This document shows positions 51,385 to 60,509 of a DNA stretch of 64,000 nucleotides, piece by piece. Each line of letters starts with the position of its first letter. Position 1 is the stretch's first letter. The notes beneath the pieces were generated by a model, which saw only the letters and a program-made list of their open reading frames with translations, ran no database searches and had not been told where the DNA came from. The stretch comes from Deltaproteobacteria bacterium UBA6106 (GTDB lineage: Bacteria; Desulfobacterota; Syntrophorhabdia; Syntrophorhabdales; Syntrophorhabdaceae). Where the stretch lies: NCBI GenBank assembly GCA_002428485.1, contig DIWM01000010.1, positions 35,422 to 99,421 of the forward strand, in the 5' to 3' direction. The translations under genes were made by a program, and so were the position numbers.

Positions 51385-53574
51385 CTATAACGCCTTTTTC
51401 TTATTCATTTTTTTGTCAGCAGGTGAAGTACCGTCCTTCATGGAAAGAGAAATCCTCTTTCTTCCGACGTCAACATCAAGGACGGTGACGTTCACCTTCT
51501 GATGAACCTTGACTATATCGTTTGGATTCTTAACGAAGCGGTTTGAGAGATGACTGATATGTACCAGGCCATCTTGGTGAACACCGATATCCACAAAGGC
51601 GCCGAAAGCAGTAATATTGGTAATGATCCCCTGGAGCTTCATGCCTGGTTTCACGTCTTCTATCTTTTCGATCCCTTCCACAAAGGAAAAGGTCTCGAAT
51701 CGTTCACGCGGGTCGCGTCCCGGCTTGGCAAGCTCAGTCAATATGTCATTGAGTGTCGGCAGACCTGCTGAATCGGTTATATAGCGCTTCACATCTATTC
51801 TTTTTCGAAGCTCTTCGCTCTTCATCAAGTCTTTTACTGAGCACGCGAGGTCCTTTGCCATTGCTTCGACGATTCGGTAACTTTCGGGATGAACCGCGCT
51901 TTCATCGAGCGGGTTTGCCGCGTCCCTTATCCGGAGAAACCCTGCTGACTGCTCGAATGCCTTTGGTCCCAATCTCGGAATCTTTTTCAATTCCTTTCTT
52001 GAGCCAAAGGGTCCATGTTCGTCCCTGTAACCTACGACGGCTTTGGCAAGCTGTGGCCCTAATCCTGAAACATAGGCGAGGAGCTGCTTGCTTGCCGTAT
52101 TTACCTCCACGCCGACAGCGTTGACACAACTCATTACCATGTCATCAAGGCTTCTTTGCAGCGCGTTCTGGTCAACATCGTGTTGGTATTGGCCGACTCC
52201 GATCGATTTTGGATCAATTTTTACCAGCTCGGCAAGCGGGTCCATGAGACGTCTGCCGATAGACACTGCCCCTCTTACCGTCACGTCATAATCAGGGAAT
52301 TCTTCCCTGGCAGACTCCGACGCTGAATACACGGATGCCCCGCTCTCATTGACAATAATCACCGGCATTCTCCCGAGTGGTTGAATCCCCCTGAGAAAGG
52401 TCTCGGTCTCTCTCCCTGCCGTTCCATTTCCTACTGCAATGGCCTCTATCTGAAACCTTCTGCAAAGCTCAATCATCGTTTCCGCTGCTTTGGCGACCTC
52501 TTTCCCTGATTGATGGGGAAAAATAGTATCATTATGGAGAAGTCTTCCCTGCCGGTTAAGGCAAACGACTTTGCAGCCGGTTCTGAATCCTGGATCAATT
52601 GCAAGGATGTTTTTCTGACCCAGCGGGGCGGCGAGAAGGAGTTGGCACAGGTTTTCCTTAAACACATCGATCGCCTCTTCGTCGGCCCTTGTTTTCGTTA
52701 GTGTCCGGATCTCCGTCTCCATGGATGGAACAAGGAGACGTTTGCAGCCATCCTCCATGGCTTGTTTCACCTGCAGAGAACCGGGATCGTCACCTTTGAT
52801 AAAATATCGATTCAGGATCGCAATAACCTCTTCGTAGGGTGGAACGATACGAAGCGTCAGAACCCCTTCGTTCTCTCCCCGCCTCATGGCAAGTATCCGG
52901 TGAGAGGGGGCGGTGTTGACAGGTTCTTCCCAATCATAATAATCCCTGTATTTAATACCGGCCTCCATTTTGTCAGGTACGACCTTTGCTTTAAACCTGG
53001 CCTTCCGGATGAATAGATTTCTTACGGCGGCCCTGGCATCGGCATTCTCGTTTATCCGCTCTGCCATGATATCCCTTGCGCCCGCAAGCGCCTCTTCGGT
53101 TGAAGCGACCCCTTTCTCAGCGTTAATGAAAGTGCGTGCTTCCTCGAAAGGGTCACTATTCACCGGGTCTTTGATGTCCTGCGCGAAAAGTCGCTCCGCT
53201 AAAGGTTCGAGCCCTTTTTCTCTCGCAATGGTAGCCCTTGTTCTGCGCTTTGGCCGGAAAGGCAGATAAAGATCTTCCAATATGGCCATGGTTTCTGCTT
53301 TATTAAGCTTGTCTTTTAACTCCTCAGTCAGAAGTTCTCTTTCTTCAAGAGAGCGTAAAATGGAATCTTTTCTGCTATCCAATTCCTCGAGTTGTTCAAG
53401 ACGGTCCCGGATGGCAGTGATGGCCACTTCGTCCAGGGTACCGGTGGCTTCTTTCCGGTAACGGGCGATAAAGGGAATTGTTGCGCCTCCTTCAAGAAGT
53501 AATGCCGTTGTATCAACCTGTTTTATTGTGAGATGCAGCTCAATGGAAATCTGTTTAATGTGTGCTTCGTTCAT
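51385..53574 (-). CDS. tex: Transcription accessory protein Tex (S1 RNA-binding)
   Basis: A 729-residue Tex protein. Order of domains: an N-terminal helical region, a YqgF/RNase H-like domain (ILAIDPGFRTGCKVVCLN), tandem helix-hairpin-helix motifs (YVSGLGPQLAKAVVGYRD, KIPRLGPKAFEQSAGFLRI) and a C-terminal S1 domain (GIITNITAFGAFVDIGVHQDGLVHISHL). It binds nucleic acid and influences transcription and stress tolerance. Length and architecture are standard. Single gene, convergent with the acyltransferase; the pckA remnant lies directly upstream on the same strand. Confidence 0.96.
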   Translation of the reverse strand: MNEAHIKQISIELHLTIKQVDTTALLLEGGATIPFIARYRKEATGTLDEVAITAIRDRLEQLEELDSRKDSILRSLEERELLTEELKDKLNKAETMAILEDLYLPFRPKRRTRATIAREKGLEPLAERLFAQDIKDPVNSDPFEEARTFINAEKGVASTEEALAGARDIMAERINENADARAAVRNLFIRKARFKAKVVPDKMEAGIKYRDYYDWEEPVNTAPSHRILAMRRGENEGVLTLRIVPPYEEVIAILNRYFIKGDDPGSLQVKQAMEDGCKRLLVPSMETEIRTLTKTRADEEAIDVFKENLCQLLLAAPLGQKNILAIDPGFRTGCKVVCLNRQGRLLHNDTIFPHQSGKEVAKAAETMIELCRRFQIEAIAVGNGTAGRETETFLRGIQPLGRMPVIIVNESGASVYSASESAREEFPDYDVTVRGAVSIGRRLMDPLAELVKIDPKSIGVGQYQHDVDQNALQRSLDDMVMSCVNAVGVEVNTASKQLLAYVSGLGPQLAKAVVGYRDEHGPFGSRKELKKIPRLGPKAFEQSAGFLRIRDAANPLDESAVHPESYRIVEAMAKDLACSVKDLMKSEELRKRIDVKRYITDSAGLPTLNDILTELAKPGRDPRERFETFSFVEGIEKIEDVKPGMKLQGIITNITAFGAFVDIGVHQDGLVHISHLSNRFVKNPNDIVKVHQKVNVTVLDVDVGRKRISLSMKDGTSPADKKMNKKKAL

Positions 53575-53598
53575 TCATTCCTCTTCAGAACTCAGACA

Positions 53599-53874
53599 TC
53601 ATATTTTGGGTCCGGCCCCTACCACCCTTGCAGGAACTTTACCGGCATATTCCTTGAAGTTTTCGATGAACATATTGGCAAGCTTGCCCGCCTGGGCATC
53701 ATACTCCGCAGGATTGCGCCAGGTACTGCGCTGGCTCAGGACCTCCTTCGGGATGTTGGGACAGGAAACCGGCACGGTTACCCCGAAAATAAGATTCCAG
53801 TATTTCATATTTGTATTCTGAATACCATGATTTTCCAAACCATAAGAGCTTTGATATCTACCTGCAGATTGCAT
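53599..53874 (-). pseudogene. C-terminal remnant of ATP-type PEP carboxykinase
   Basis: The 91-residue frame contains FGVTVPVSCPNIPKEVL, then RSTWRNPAEYDAQAGKLA and MFIENFKEY, the C-terminal ~65 residues of the ATP-dependent phosphoenolpyruvate carboxykinase (PckA, about 530 residues). The first ~25 residues do not match. A ribosome-site-like GAAAGGGGG lies before the ATG, but no catalytic part is left and nothing similar is found in the 250 bp upstream. It is therefore a gene fragment, beside tRNA-Thr, probably left by a deletion or rearrangement. Confidence 0.75.
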
Positions 53875-54127
53875 GTAGACCCCCTTTCTGTCATTTTAAT
53901 CTATTCTGATATTATATAAATAAATTGTCAATAACCGACCTGTCCCCGAATGCTATTCTGGCCTTCTTCACCGGCAAGACCAGATAGTCCTCTCCCTGTC
54001 ATAACATGGAATGGAAATGCCCGATCAAATCGTCAGAAATGGTTTTTTTTGAGCGTCTTTTGGCTATAAACATGAAATGCTGTTGTACAAAGTCACGTTT
54101 ATTTTTTGAGGATTTCAGGAAATTATT

Positions 54128-54199
54128 AGCCGACGCGGGGATTTGAACCCCGGACCTGCTCATTACGAGTGAGCTGCTCTACCCCTGAGCTACGTCGGC
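54128..54199 (-). tRNA. tRNA-Thr (anticodon CGU)
   Basis: A 72-base cloverleaf on the minus strand. Acceptor GCCGACG (54199-54193) pairs with CGTCGGC (54135-54129). The anticodon loop CTCGTAA sits on stem GCTCA/TGAGC with anticodon CGT at 54167-54165. The T arm encloses TTCAAAT. CCA is not encoded. Confidence 0.97.
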
Positions 54200-54210
54200 G
54201 ATGTGATGTT

Positions 54211-54239
54211 TTTATAGCATAATCGTATAGTTACGGCAA
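54211..54239 (-). promoter_or_regulatory. tRNA-Thr promoter
   Basis: On the minus strand, TTGCCG (54234-54239) and TATAAA (54211-54216) are 17 bp apart, with the predicted start a few bases before the mature tRNA. Confidence 0.6.
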
Positions 54240-54256
54240 TAAAAATCTGACGTTCG

Positions 54257-55771
54257 TTACATTACACCCTTCAAAACATTGCTGATCTCGTAGATAGTAT
54301 AAGGCTTTACGATAACGCCCTTGAAACCATATGCCACGTAATCGGACATTATGGGATCGTTTGAATATCCGCTTGATACAATTGCTTTAATGGCAGGATC
54401 GATCTCGCGAAGGCGTTTTATTGTTTCCTTCCCGCCCATGCCTCCGGGGATGGTAAGGTCGAGGATAACCGCGTCATAGGATTGACTCACGTAAAGATTA
54501 ACCGCATCATCGCCGTTATTTGCAAAGTCAACAGTATATCCTAAATATTGAAGTATATCGCCGACGATGCTCCGGATCGGTTCTTCGTCGTCCATAACAA
54601 GTATCTTGCCTTTGCCATTCATCACAACGGTTGTTTCTGCCTGCCCTTTTACTTCATGCTGAATCTGAACGGCAGGAAGATATACTACAAACGTTGTGCC
54701 GATCCCGAGCATTGATTCTGCACTGATGTAGCCCTGGTGTTTTTTTATGATGGAGTAGCATATGGATAGACCAAGGCCGCTCCCTTTTTCTTTTGTTGTA
54801 AAATAGGGGTCGAATATCATATCAAGGTACTCTTCCGGTATTCCGATTCCCTGGTCCCTGATGGATATTTTGACGTAGTTCCCTTTTATCAGCGCCCCGT
54901 TTACATTGCTGGAGAGAATGTTTTCTGCTTTAATGCTCACGGTACCCCCTTCAGGCATAGCCTGCTGGGCATTTAAGATAATGTTGCCTATGACCTGGCC
55001 TATCTGGTTTTCGTCGATCTCCACTGTCAGAAGATCAGGAGGCACGTCGAATGCAGATCTTACATTTTTTCCTGCAAGCGTGAATTCAGTGACATTTTTA
55101 AGCAGCCCCTGAATCGATACAATCTTTTTAACGGGTGAGCCCCCTTTGGAAAAAGTAAGGAGCTGCCTTGTCAGGTCCTTTGCCCTTTCAACGGCCTGTT
55201 CCGCGCTTTCAAGAAGGTGCTGCAGCTTATCTGTGTTTACGCCTCCATAGATCTTGGCAAGGGATATATTGCCGAGGATCATTGTGAGGATGTTGTTAAA
55301 ATCGTGGGCTATGCCTCCGGCGAGGACACCAAGGGATTCGAGTTTATCCACCCTCATCCGCTCTTTTTCAGAGGTCCTTATCTCGGTAATATCGTTGATA
55401 GCACCCACAAATCCGATGGCGATGCCGTTCAGGTCTGTCATGGGAGCCTCTTCGATGATCACTATCCGTTCGGTACCATCAGGGTGCCTGATGGATGTTT
55501 CGTATTTGCCGCTGCTGGGATGCCCGGAGATATCCAGACTTATCGCGCTATGCAACGGATTTTTTTGAGGGTCCTTTACGATGTCGATCTCGTTCTGGCC
55601 CACGAGCTCTTCCCGTGTGATCCCAAGATACTCTTCAAAGGCTTTATTGCAGCCGAGGTAACATCCCCATATATCTTTATAGAATATAGGGCTGGGGACC
55701 CTGTCGATCAGCGTCTGAAAAAGATGGAGTTGTTCCTGAACGTACCTGCTATATGATTTGTTTTCGGCCAT
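54257..55771 (-). CDS. PAS hybrid histidine kinase with receiver domain
   Basis: A 504-residue soluble hybrid kinase: one PAS domain (about 18-130, LIDRVPSPIFYKDIWGCYLGCNKAF), HisKA with His156 (GGIAHDFNNILTM), HATPase (NIILNAQQAMPEGG, DQGIGIPEEYLDMIFDPYF) and a C-terminal receiver with acceptor Asp438 (VILDLTIPGGMGG). The receiver and HATPase blocks closely resemble those of the kinase at 39262-41559, so the two are paralogs differing in PAS number. No membrane helix. It lies 80 bp downstream of the TonB receptor gene on the same strand; co-expression is possible but not shown. Confidence 0.92.
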   Translation of the reverse strand: MAENKSYSRYVQEQLHLFQTLIDRVPSPIFYKDIWGCYLGCNKAFEEYLGITREELVGQNEIDIVKDPQKNPLHSAISLDISGHPSSGKYETSIRHPDGTERIVIIEEAPMTDLNGIAIGFVGAINDITEIRTSEKERMRVDKLESLGVLAGGIAHDFNNILTMILGNISLAKIYGGVNTDKLQHLLESAEQAVERAKDLTRQLLTFSKGGSPVKKIVSIQGLLKNVTEFTLAGKNVRSAFDVPPDLLTVEIDENQIGQVIGNIILNAQQAMPEGGTVSIKAENILSSNVNGALIKGNYVKISIRDQGIGIPEEYLDMIFDPYFTTKEKGSGLGLSICYSIIKKHQGYISAESMLGIGTTFVVYLPAVQIQHEVKGQAETTVVMNGKGKILVMDDEEPIRSIVGDILQYLGYTVDFANNGDDAVNLYVSQSYDAVILDLTIPGGMGGKETIKRLREIDPAIKAIVSSGYSNDPIMSDYVAYGFKGVIVKPYTIYEISNVLKGVM

Positions 55772-55851
55772 AATGGTTCAGCTCTCATCTATCAGCATTC
55801 ATACTATTAATAAACCATAATTGACATATTATCAATGACCCGTATCACACC

Positions 55852-57906
55852 TCACAGGCCGAATCCGTAGGTCAATTTCAAAAAGTAGTTCCTCTCGGGA
55901 GATGGATAGAGGTTGATCCTCGAAGATGTTGTGCTCGCCACGCCTAATTCGCTGTATTCCACGTCGGTTAAATTTTTGATCCCGAAGAGTGCCTCAAATT
56001 CCTTGTATTTGTATGATATGTTGAGGTCGCAGGTTGTATAACCGGGCAGCTTTCTATGGTCGTTGAGCTGGTCGCTGATCGCGTACCTGTCTCCTGTATA
56101 GACAGCGATGAGATTCGCGACAAAACTGTTGAACGAATAGGATATGTTCGATGAAAATTTGTTCTTCGGTACAAGGGGTATATCGTTTCCGTCCACATCG
56201 GTGTTATTGATAAGCTGTCTTCCGTCAAATTTTGCTTCCGTGTATGAATAACCTATACCAAGCTTGATGTCTTTCGTGACGAAAAAATTCATCTGCGTCT
56301 CTATGCCCCGCCTCCTGGTCTTTTCATAGTTTGAATTGACGAAGGTAAAGGGATTGTAAAATATCTCGTCATTATTTTTCGACTGGAAGAAGGTCAAAGA
56401 ACCACCGAAGCGCTTGAATGGATTCCATCGGGCGCCTACATTGACTTCCCACCCGGTCTGCGGCCTCAGGTCTGCCGTTATCACCCCGGTCTGCGTATTC
56501 ACAAGTTCGTCGGTTGAGGGGAACCGGAAGCCCTTTGCGTAGGTAATGAAGGCATTTCCCGTCTTGCTGAAAAGGTAATTGATCGATGCCCGGAAGGCTT
56601 CTTTCTGGTCATGAGTACCATATGCAGTAGACAGGGCAGGGGTGACGTAATCCTTATAGGCGGAATCATAAACGGCCTTATGGACCCTGTAGCCTATATC
56701 AAGGATCAGGTTATCGAGAGGATAAACCTTCTCGTTTGCATACACTCCGTAATCAGTTTTTGTGATATCGGCAAGCGTCTGTGAGGGTGTAGTAACTCCA
56801 AAAAAGGTAAATCCTCCCGATGAGTCCAGGGTGGTAGGGGATTTGTAGTAATCAAACCCCATGGTAAAGGTGTTCTTAAATTGATGGATCGGTTTATCGA
56901 TCACTATCTTCGGAGTAAACCCATACGTTTGAAGTCTTCCCATTCCTTGGCTCTCTGAGATCCAGGGAAAGCCGAAGAAGACGCCGGAAGAATAGAAGTA
57001 TGAAGCATTGTGCCTGTTTCTGTATGATCCTCCTATTGATAATTTTACATCTTCCTGAAGCTTTATCACAGCCTCCAGATCAACAAAGTTGTCCTCTGTT
57101 GAAGCATTATCGTCTGGCGTGCTCGCATCCGTTCTTTTTGCAGTACCATTTATGAGGTTCTGCCAGAGCACGGCCCCCGGCATGCCATACCGGTCCTTAT
57201 GGTGCCCTGCTTTGATGTTTAATGTGAGGTTCCTGAAGGGGTCAATGGAAAAATTTCCAAAGATGTCTTTCATCTGCAAGGCTTGATTCTCTCTATAACC
57301 GTCTGAGTCATGTGAAGATGATAGAAGAAAATATGAGAACTTTTTACTGCCGCCGGAAATACTTAAAGCGGGAGTAAAAGTATTATAGCTTCCGGCAAGC
57401 ATTTTCAATGTAACATTCGGCGCCCTTTCGCCTTTTTTCAGGATGATGTTTACTGCTCCGGCAGACGCATTATCGCCGAACATTACGCTCGCTGACCCCC
57501 TGTATATCTCGATCCTTTCGATCATTGCAACCGGTACCTGGGCGAGGTCGGCACCGGATATATCAACGCTGTTTACCCTTCTCCCGTCAATAAGGAAGAG
57601 CACATTCTGTGGCGACGCCTCTCCGTAACCCCTTATGTCGATGCTTGATTGTTTTACAGTCCCTGAATATGATTTGGTTGAGATGCTGGGTTCTTCTTTG
57701 AAGACATCAATAAGGGTCGTCGCGCCTTTATGTTCCATTTCGTCGCCTGTGATAACGGTGATGTTTGCAGGGGTTTCTTGCAGAGAGGTTTCAGTACGTG
57801 TTGCTGTTACCACAATATTGTCAAGTCTGTATGGAACCTCCTGTGAAAGACCGTTACCTGTTGAGATAAGAATCAAAAACACGATTGAAAAGATGATTTG
57901 AAACAT
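55852..57906 (-). CDS. TonB-dependent receptor, BtuB-type cobalamin uptake
   Basis: A 684-residue outer-membrane gated barrel. A signal peptide (about 1-21) is followed by a TonB-box-like start (DNIVVTATRTE), a plug domain (about 40-150, with SIDIRGYGEASPQNVLFLIDGRRVN) and a 22-strand barrel ending in a C-terminal aromatic-type strand (FLKLTYGFGL). The preceding leader holds a cobalamin riboswitch, so the substrate is most likely a corrinoid, as for BtuB. AAGGAGG precedes the ATG. The inner-membrane BtuCDF partners are not in the window. Corrinoid uptake fits an anaerobe that uses B12-dependent mutases or methyltransferases. Confidence 0.9.
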   Translation of the reverse strand: MFQIIFSIVFLILISTGNGLSQEVPYRLDNIVVTATRTETSLQETPANITVITGDEMEHKGATTLIDVFKEEPSISTKSYSGTVKQSSIDIRGYGEASPQNVLFLIDGRRVNSVDISGADLAQVPVAMIERIEIYRGSASVMFGDNASAGAVNIILKKGERAPNVTLKMLAGSYNTFTPALSISGGSKKFSYFLLSSSHDSDGYRENQALQMKDIFGNFSIDPFRNLTLNIKAGHHKDRYGMPGAVLWQNLINGTAKRTDASTPDDNASTEDNFVDLEAVIKLQEDVKLSIGGSYRNRHNASYFYSSGVFFGFPWISESQGMGRLQTYGFTPKIVIDKPIHQFKNTFTMGFDYYKSPTTLDSSGGFTFFGVTTPSQTLADITKTDYGVYANEKVYPLDNLILDIGYRVHKAVYDSAYKDYVTPALSTAYGTHDQKEAFRASINYLFSKTGNAFITYAKGFRFPSTDELVNTQTGVITADLRPQTGWEVNVGARWNPFKRFGGSLTFFQSKNNDEIFYNPFTFVNSNYEKTRRRGIETQMNFFVTKDIKLGIGYSYTEAKFDGRQLINNTDVDGNDIPLVPKNKFSSNISYSFNSFVANLIAVYTGDRYAISDQLNDHRKLPGYTTCDLNISYKYKEFEALFGIKNLTDVEYSELGVASTTSSRINLYPSPERNYFLKLTYGFGL

Positions 57907-57945
57907 GGAAAACCTCCTTATACCTCGTAAGGCAGTGTTTTTTTA

Positions 57946-58108
57946 ATTCAACCCAAGGTTTCCTGGCTTAAGGTTATACGGTTTATCGCACCTTCCCGTT
58001 CTGCTCGATGCAAAACAGTGGCCGGGCTTGCGCCCATGCGTTTCCTTGAACCTTTCACAGTTGCGGGACAGCGGAAGATTTTCACTTCGCTTCCCTTGAA
58101 GGTTGAAT
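57946..58108 (-). promoter_or_regulatory. Cobalamin riboswitch
   Basis: Read on the minus strand the region has the hallmark blocks of an adenosylcobalamin riboswitch: GGGAAGCGAAGTGAAAATC, then CTGTCCCGCAACTGTG, GCCACTG, GGGAAGG and, at the 3' end, a B12 box AAGCCAGGAAACCTTGG. The closing stem P1 pairs ATTCAACC (58108-58101) with GGTTGAAT near 57946-57953. It ends about 40 nt before the TonB receptor start. There is no strong terminator between box and gene, so repression is probably by blocking the ribosome site. Confidence 0.93.
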
Positions 58109-58221
58109 CGTATGAGTTTGATAATAATTAGCATAAGGGATCTTTGAAAACAATATTTTTTTGTTTCTTTTAGCGGCCATGAATGTTTTAATTTTCGCAA
58201 CAGACAAAAGAGGTTCACGGT

Positions 58222-58635
58222 ATGCACGAAGAATACATCCTGAAGATCTTCAATGAATGCAGCGTCGGCAAGTTGATCGGCATAGAGATCTGCGAAGTAA
58301 GGGAAGGATTTGCAAAAGGCACGTTGACCCTTAAAAAAGAGCATATGAACGTTTTTGGCAGCGTCCATGGCGGGATATTATTCGCTTTTGCCGATCAGAT
58401 CGGCGGCGCATGCGGTAACAGCCTCGGAAGAAAAGCGATACTTGTCGAATCTGCAATCCAGTATCTGAAGGGGGCAGTCTCAGGTGAGACAATTTTTGGT
58501 GAGGCAGTATATACGTACAAAGGTAAAAGGATAGGGAGAATCGATATCAAGATATGTAATGACCGGGAAGAACTGCTGGCCATAATGCATAATATCTCCT
58601 ATACCAGCGAGAATGAACACCCAGCAAAGACTTAA
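58222..58635 (+). CDS. PaaI-type hotdog thioesterase
   Basis: A 137-residue acyl-CoA thioesterase of the PaaI/YdiI group. The family motif HMNVFGSVHGGILFAFADQIGG carries the conserved HGG segment and the Asp that serves as catalytic acid/base. It releases free acids from phenylacetyl- or hydroxybenzoyl-type CoA esters, possibly to recycle CoA in an aromatic degrader. The 3' end overlaps the endonuclease III-like gene by 23 bp in another frame, so the two are co-transcribed although functionally unrelated. Confidence 0.88.
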   Translation: MHEEYILKIFNECSVGKLIGIEICEVREGFAKGTLTLKKEHMNVFGSVHGGILFAFADQIGGACGNSLGRKAILVESAIQYLKGAVSGETIFGEAVYTYKGKRIGRIDIKICNDREELLAIMHNISYTSENEHPAKT

Positions 58636-59251
58636 TAATATATTTCGTATTCTCCTTGAAAATTTTGGCCCGCGAAACTGGTGGCCCGGAGAAACCCAGC
58701 TCGAAATCATCGTCGGGGCGGTACTGACGCAGAATACGTCCTGGAAAAATGTTGAGAGGGCGATCAGGAACTTAAAGACAAAGAAGCTGCTGGATATAAA
58801 AAAATTATACGATGTTGCTCCTTCGCTGCTGTCAGAGATAATCCGGCCTGCGGGATACTTTAATATAAAAGCAAAAAGGCTGAAAAATGTTATCACCGTA
58901 CTTTATGAACATTATAACGGGAATATCGAAAGGCTTTCATCCCTGGGCGTTAATGAGCTGCGCAGTATTTTGCTGGCTGTAAATGGTATAGGGCCGGAAA
59001 CCGCCGACAGCATCCTGCTTTATGCACTCAACAAACCTGTCTTTGTCGTTGACGCATATACAAAAAGGTTTTTAAAGAACCACAGGCTCTATAACGGAGA
59101 GAGCTACGCAGACGTCCAGGCTTATTTCATGAAAAACCTACCGGCTGATGTCTATCTTTATAACGAATTCCATGCCCTTATCGTCTTTTTATGTCAAAGC
59201 TACTGTAAAAAGACGCCTGTATGTCACGAATGTCCCTTAAAGAATGTATAA
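58613..59251 (+). CDS. Endonuclease III-like DNA glycosylase (HhH-GPD)
   Basis: A 212-residue HhH-GPD protein of the COG2231 type. The helix-hairpin-helix reads VNGIGPETADSILLYA and the catalytic Asp is in VVDAYTKRF. The Lys that makes classical endonuclease III a bifunctional lyase is Glu here, so monofunctional glycosylase activity is expected. The C-terminal Cys group (LCQSYCKKTPVCHECPL) has four Cys for a [4Fe-4S] cluster with unusual spacing (C-x3-C-x5-C-x2-C). It works in base-excision repair. It overlaps the thioesterase gene by 23 bp. Confidence 0.88.
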   Translation: MNTQQRLNNIFRILLENFGPRNWWPGETQLEIIVGAVLTQNTSWKNVERAIRNLKTKKLLDIKKLYDVAPSLLSEIIRPAGYFNIKAKRLKNVITVLYEHYNGNIERLSSLGVNELRSILLAVNGIGPETADSILLYALNKPVFVVDAYTKRFLKNHRLYNGESYADVQAYFMKNLPADVYLYNEFHALIVFLCQSYCKKTPVCHECPLKNV

Positions 59252-59285
59252 AATCGACCGGCATACAATTTTCGTATACAAGCTA

Positions 59286-59314
59286 TTGCATTATCGGCCT
59301 TTTTCTATTATGAT
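59286..59314 (+). promoter_or_regulatory. Candidate promoter of nicotinate phosphoribosyltransferase
   Basis: TTGCAT at 59286-59291 and TATGAT at 59309-59314 are 17 bp apart, with the coding start 23 bp further on. Confidence 0.5.
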
Positions 59315-59337
59315 AATTTCAAAAACAGGGAGTGATT

Positions 59338-60498
59338 ATGTTCTTTGTTGCTGACCTCGATGATATTAAAAAAGGTAAGGTTACAGACGTCTATTTTGAA
59401 AGAACCCTTGAGATCTTAAAAAAGAAAGGTATCGACAAATGGGTCCGGGCTGAGTTTATTGTTAAAAGACTCCCCGATAATATACCCTGGGCGGTTTTTT
59501 CCGGCATAGAAGAGGTCTCGCAGGTCGTGGACGGCCTTAAAGTAAAGATACGGGCGATGAAGGAAGGCACGGTGATCAAACCTTACCAGCCTGTGCTTGA
59601 AATAGAAGGCATGTATACTGATTTTGGCATCATGGAGACCGCCATCCTCGGCCTTATATGCCAGGCATCGGGAGTTGCCACGAAGGCGGCCCGGTGCAAG
59701 AAGGCGGCAGGCAATAAACCGGTCATAAGTTTCGGGGCAAGGCGGGTACACCCTGCCATCGCGCCCATGGTGGAACGGAGCGCGTTTGTAGGCGGATGCG
59801 ATGGCGTTTCTGTTGTCTATGATGCGGAGACTATCGGAGAAGAACCGACAGGGACAATGCCGCACGCCTTGATCCTGATAATCGGCGATACCGTCGACGC
59901 GTTAAATGCCTTCGATGAAGTAATTGACAAAAAAATAAAGCGCGTTGCCCTTATAGACACATTTAATGACGAAAAAGTAGAGGCGCTGAGGGTTGCCGAT
60001 GCGCTCAAAGAGAAGCTCTATGCGGTGAGGCTCGATACGCCGTCAACGCGCAGAGGGGACTTTCTCAAGATCCTCGAAGAGGTCCGGTGGGAACTGAACA
60101 TCCGCGGCTACAGTCATGTCAAGATATTCGTAAGCGGCGGGATCGATGAAAAAAAGATACTCCAGTTGAATCAGTATGCCGACTCTTACGGGGTAGGCAC
60201 AACGATCACAAACGCGAAGGTCATAGACTTTGCCATGGATATAATCGAGATCGAAGGCAAGCCGGTCGCGAAACGTGGGAAAATGTCCGGCGCCAAGAGG
60301 GTGCTGCGATGTCTGAGCTGTTTTAAAGATAAGGTAGTTCCCCTTGATCAGAATATCGACTCCCGTTGCGACTGTGGCGGTGAATATGCCGACCTCCTGA
60401 ATCCCTGGTATGAAAAAGGGAAATTCTCTGAAAAAGGGGCGACGCCACAGGCGATCCGCAAATACGTTTTGGAGCAATTGAAAGCGTTGGAGATCTGA
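59338..60498 (+). CDS. pncB: Nicotinate phosphoribosyltransferase
   Basis: A 386-residue NAPRTase that joins nicotinate and PRPP to nicotinate mononucleotide, the entry step of NAD salvage. Family features include the SFGARRVHPAIAPMVERSAFVGGCDG block (active-site region) and the Rossmann-like VKIFVSGGIDEKKILQLN near 265. The C-terminus adds a Cys-rich segment, RCLSCFKDK...SRCDCGGEY, which looks like a zinc site. The ATG at 59338 follows CAGGGAG; a GTG six bases earlier is possible. Relevant because the same genome stretch appears to catabolise nicotinate, so this enzyme would compete for the substrate. Confidence 0.9.
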   Translation: MFFVADLDDIKKGKVTDVYFERTLEILKKKGIDKWVRAEFIVKRLPDNIPWAVFSGIEEVSQVVDGLKVKIRAMKEGTVIKPYQPVLEIEGMYTDFGIMETAILGLICQASGVATKAARCKKAAGNKPVISFGARRVHPAIAPMVERSAFVGGCDGVSVVYDAETIGEEPTGTMPHALILIIGDTVDALNAFDEVIDKKIKRVALIDTFNDEKVEALRVADALKEKLYAVRLDTPSTRRGDFLKILEEVRWELNIRGYSHVKIFVSGGIDEKKILQLNQYADSYGVGTTITNAKVIDFAMDIIEIEGKPVAKRGKMSGAKRVLRCLSCFKDKVVPLDQNIDSRCDCGGEYADLLNPWYEKGKFSEKGATPQAIRKYVLEQLKALEI

Positions 60499-60509
60499 GA
60501 GCATCTCAT

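Noticed and set aside
53875..54127. Search for the rest of pckA upstream of its C-terminal fragment
   Set aside because: No frame in this stretch encodes recognisable PckA sequence, so a simple frameshift does not explain the fragment.
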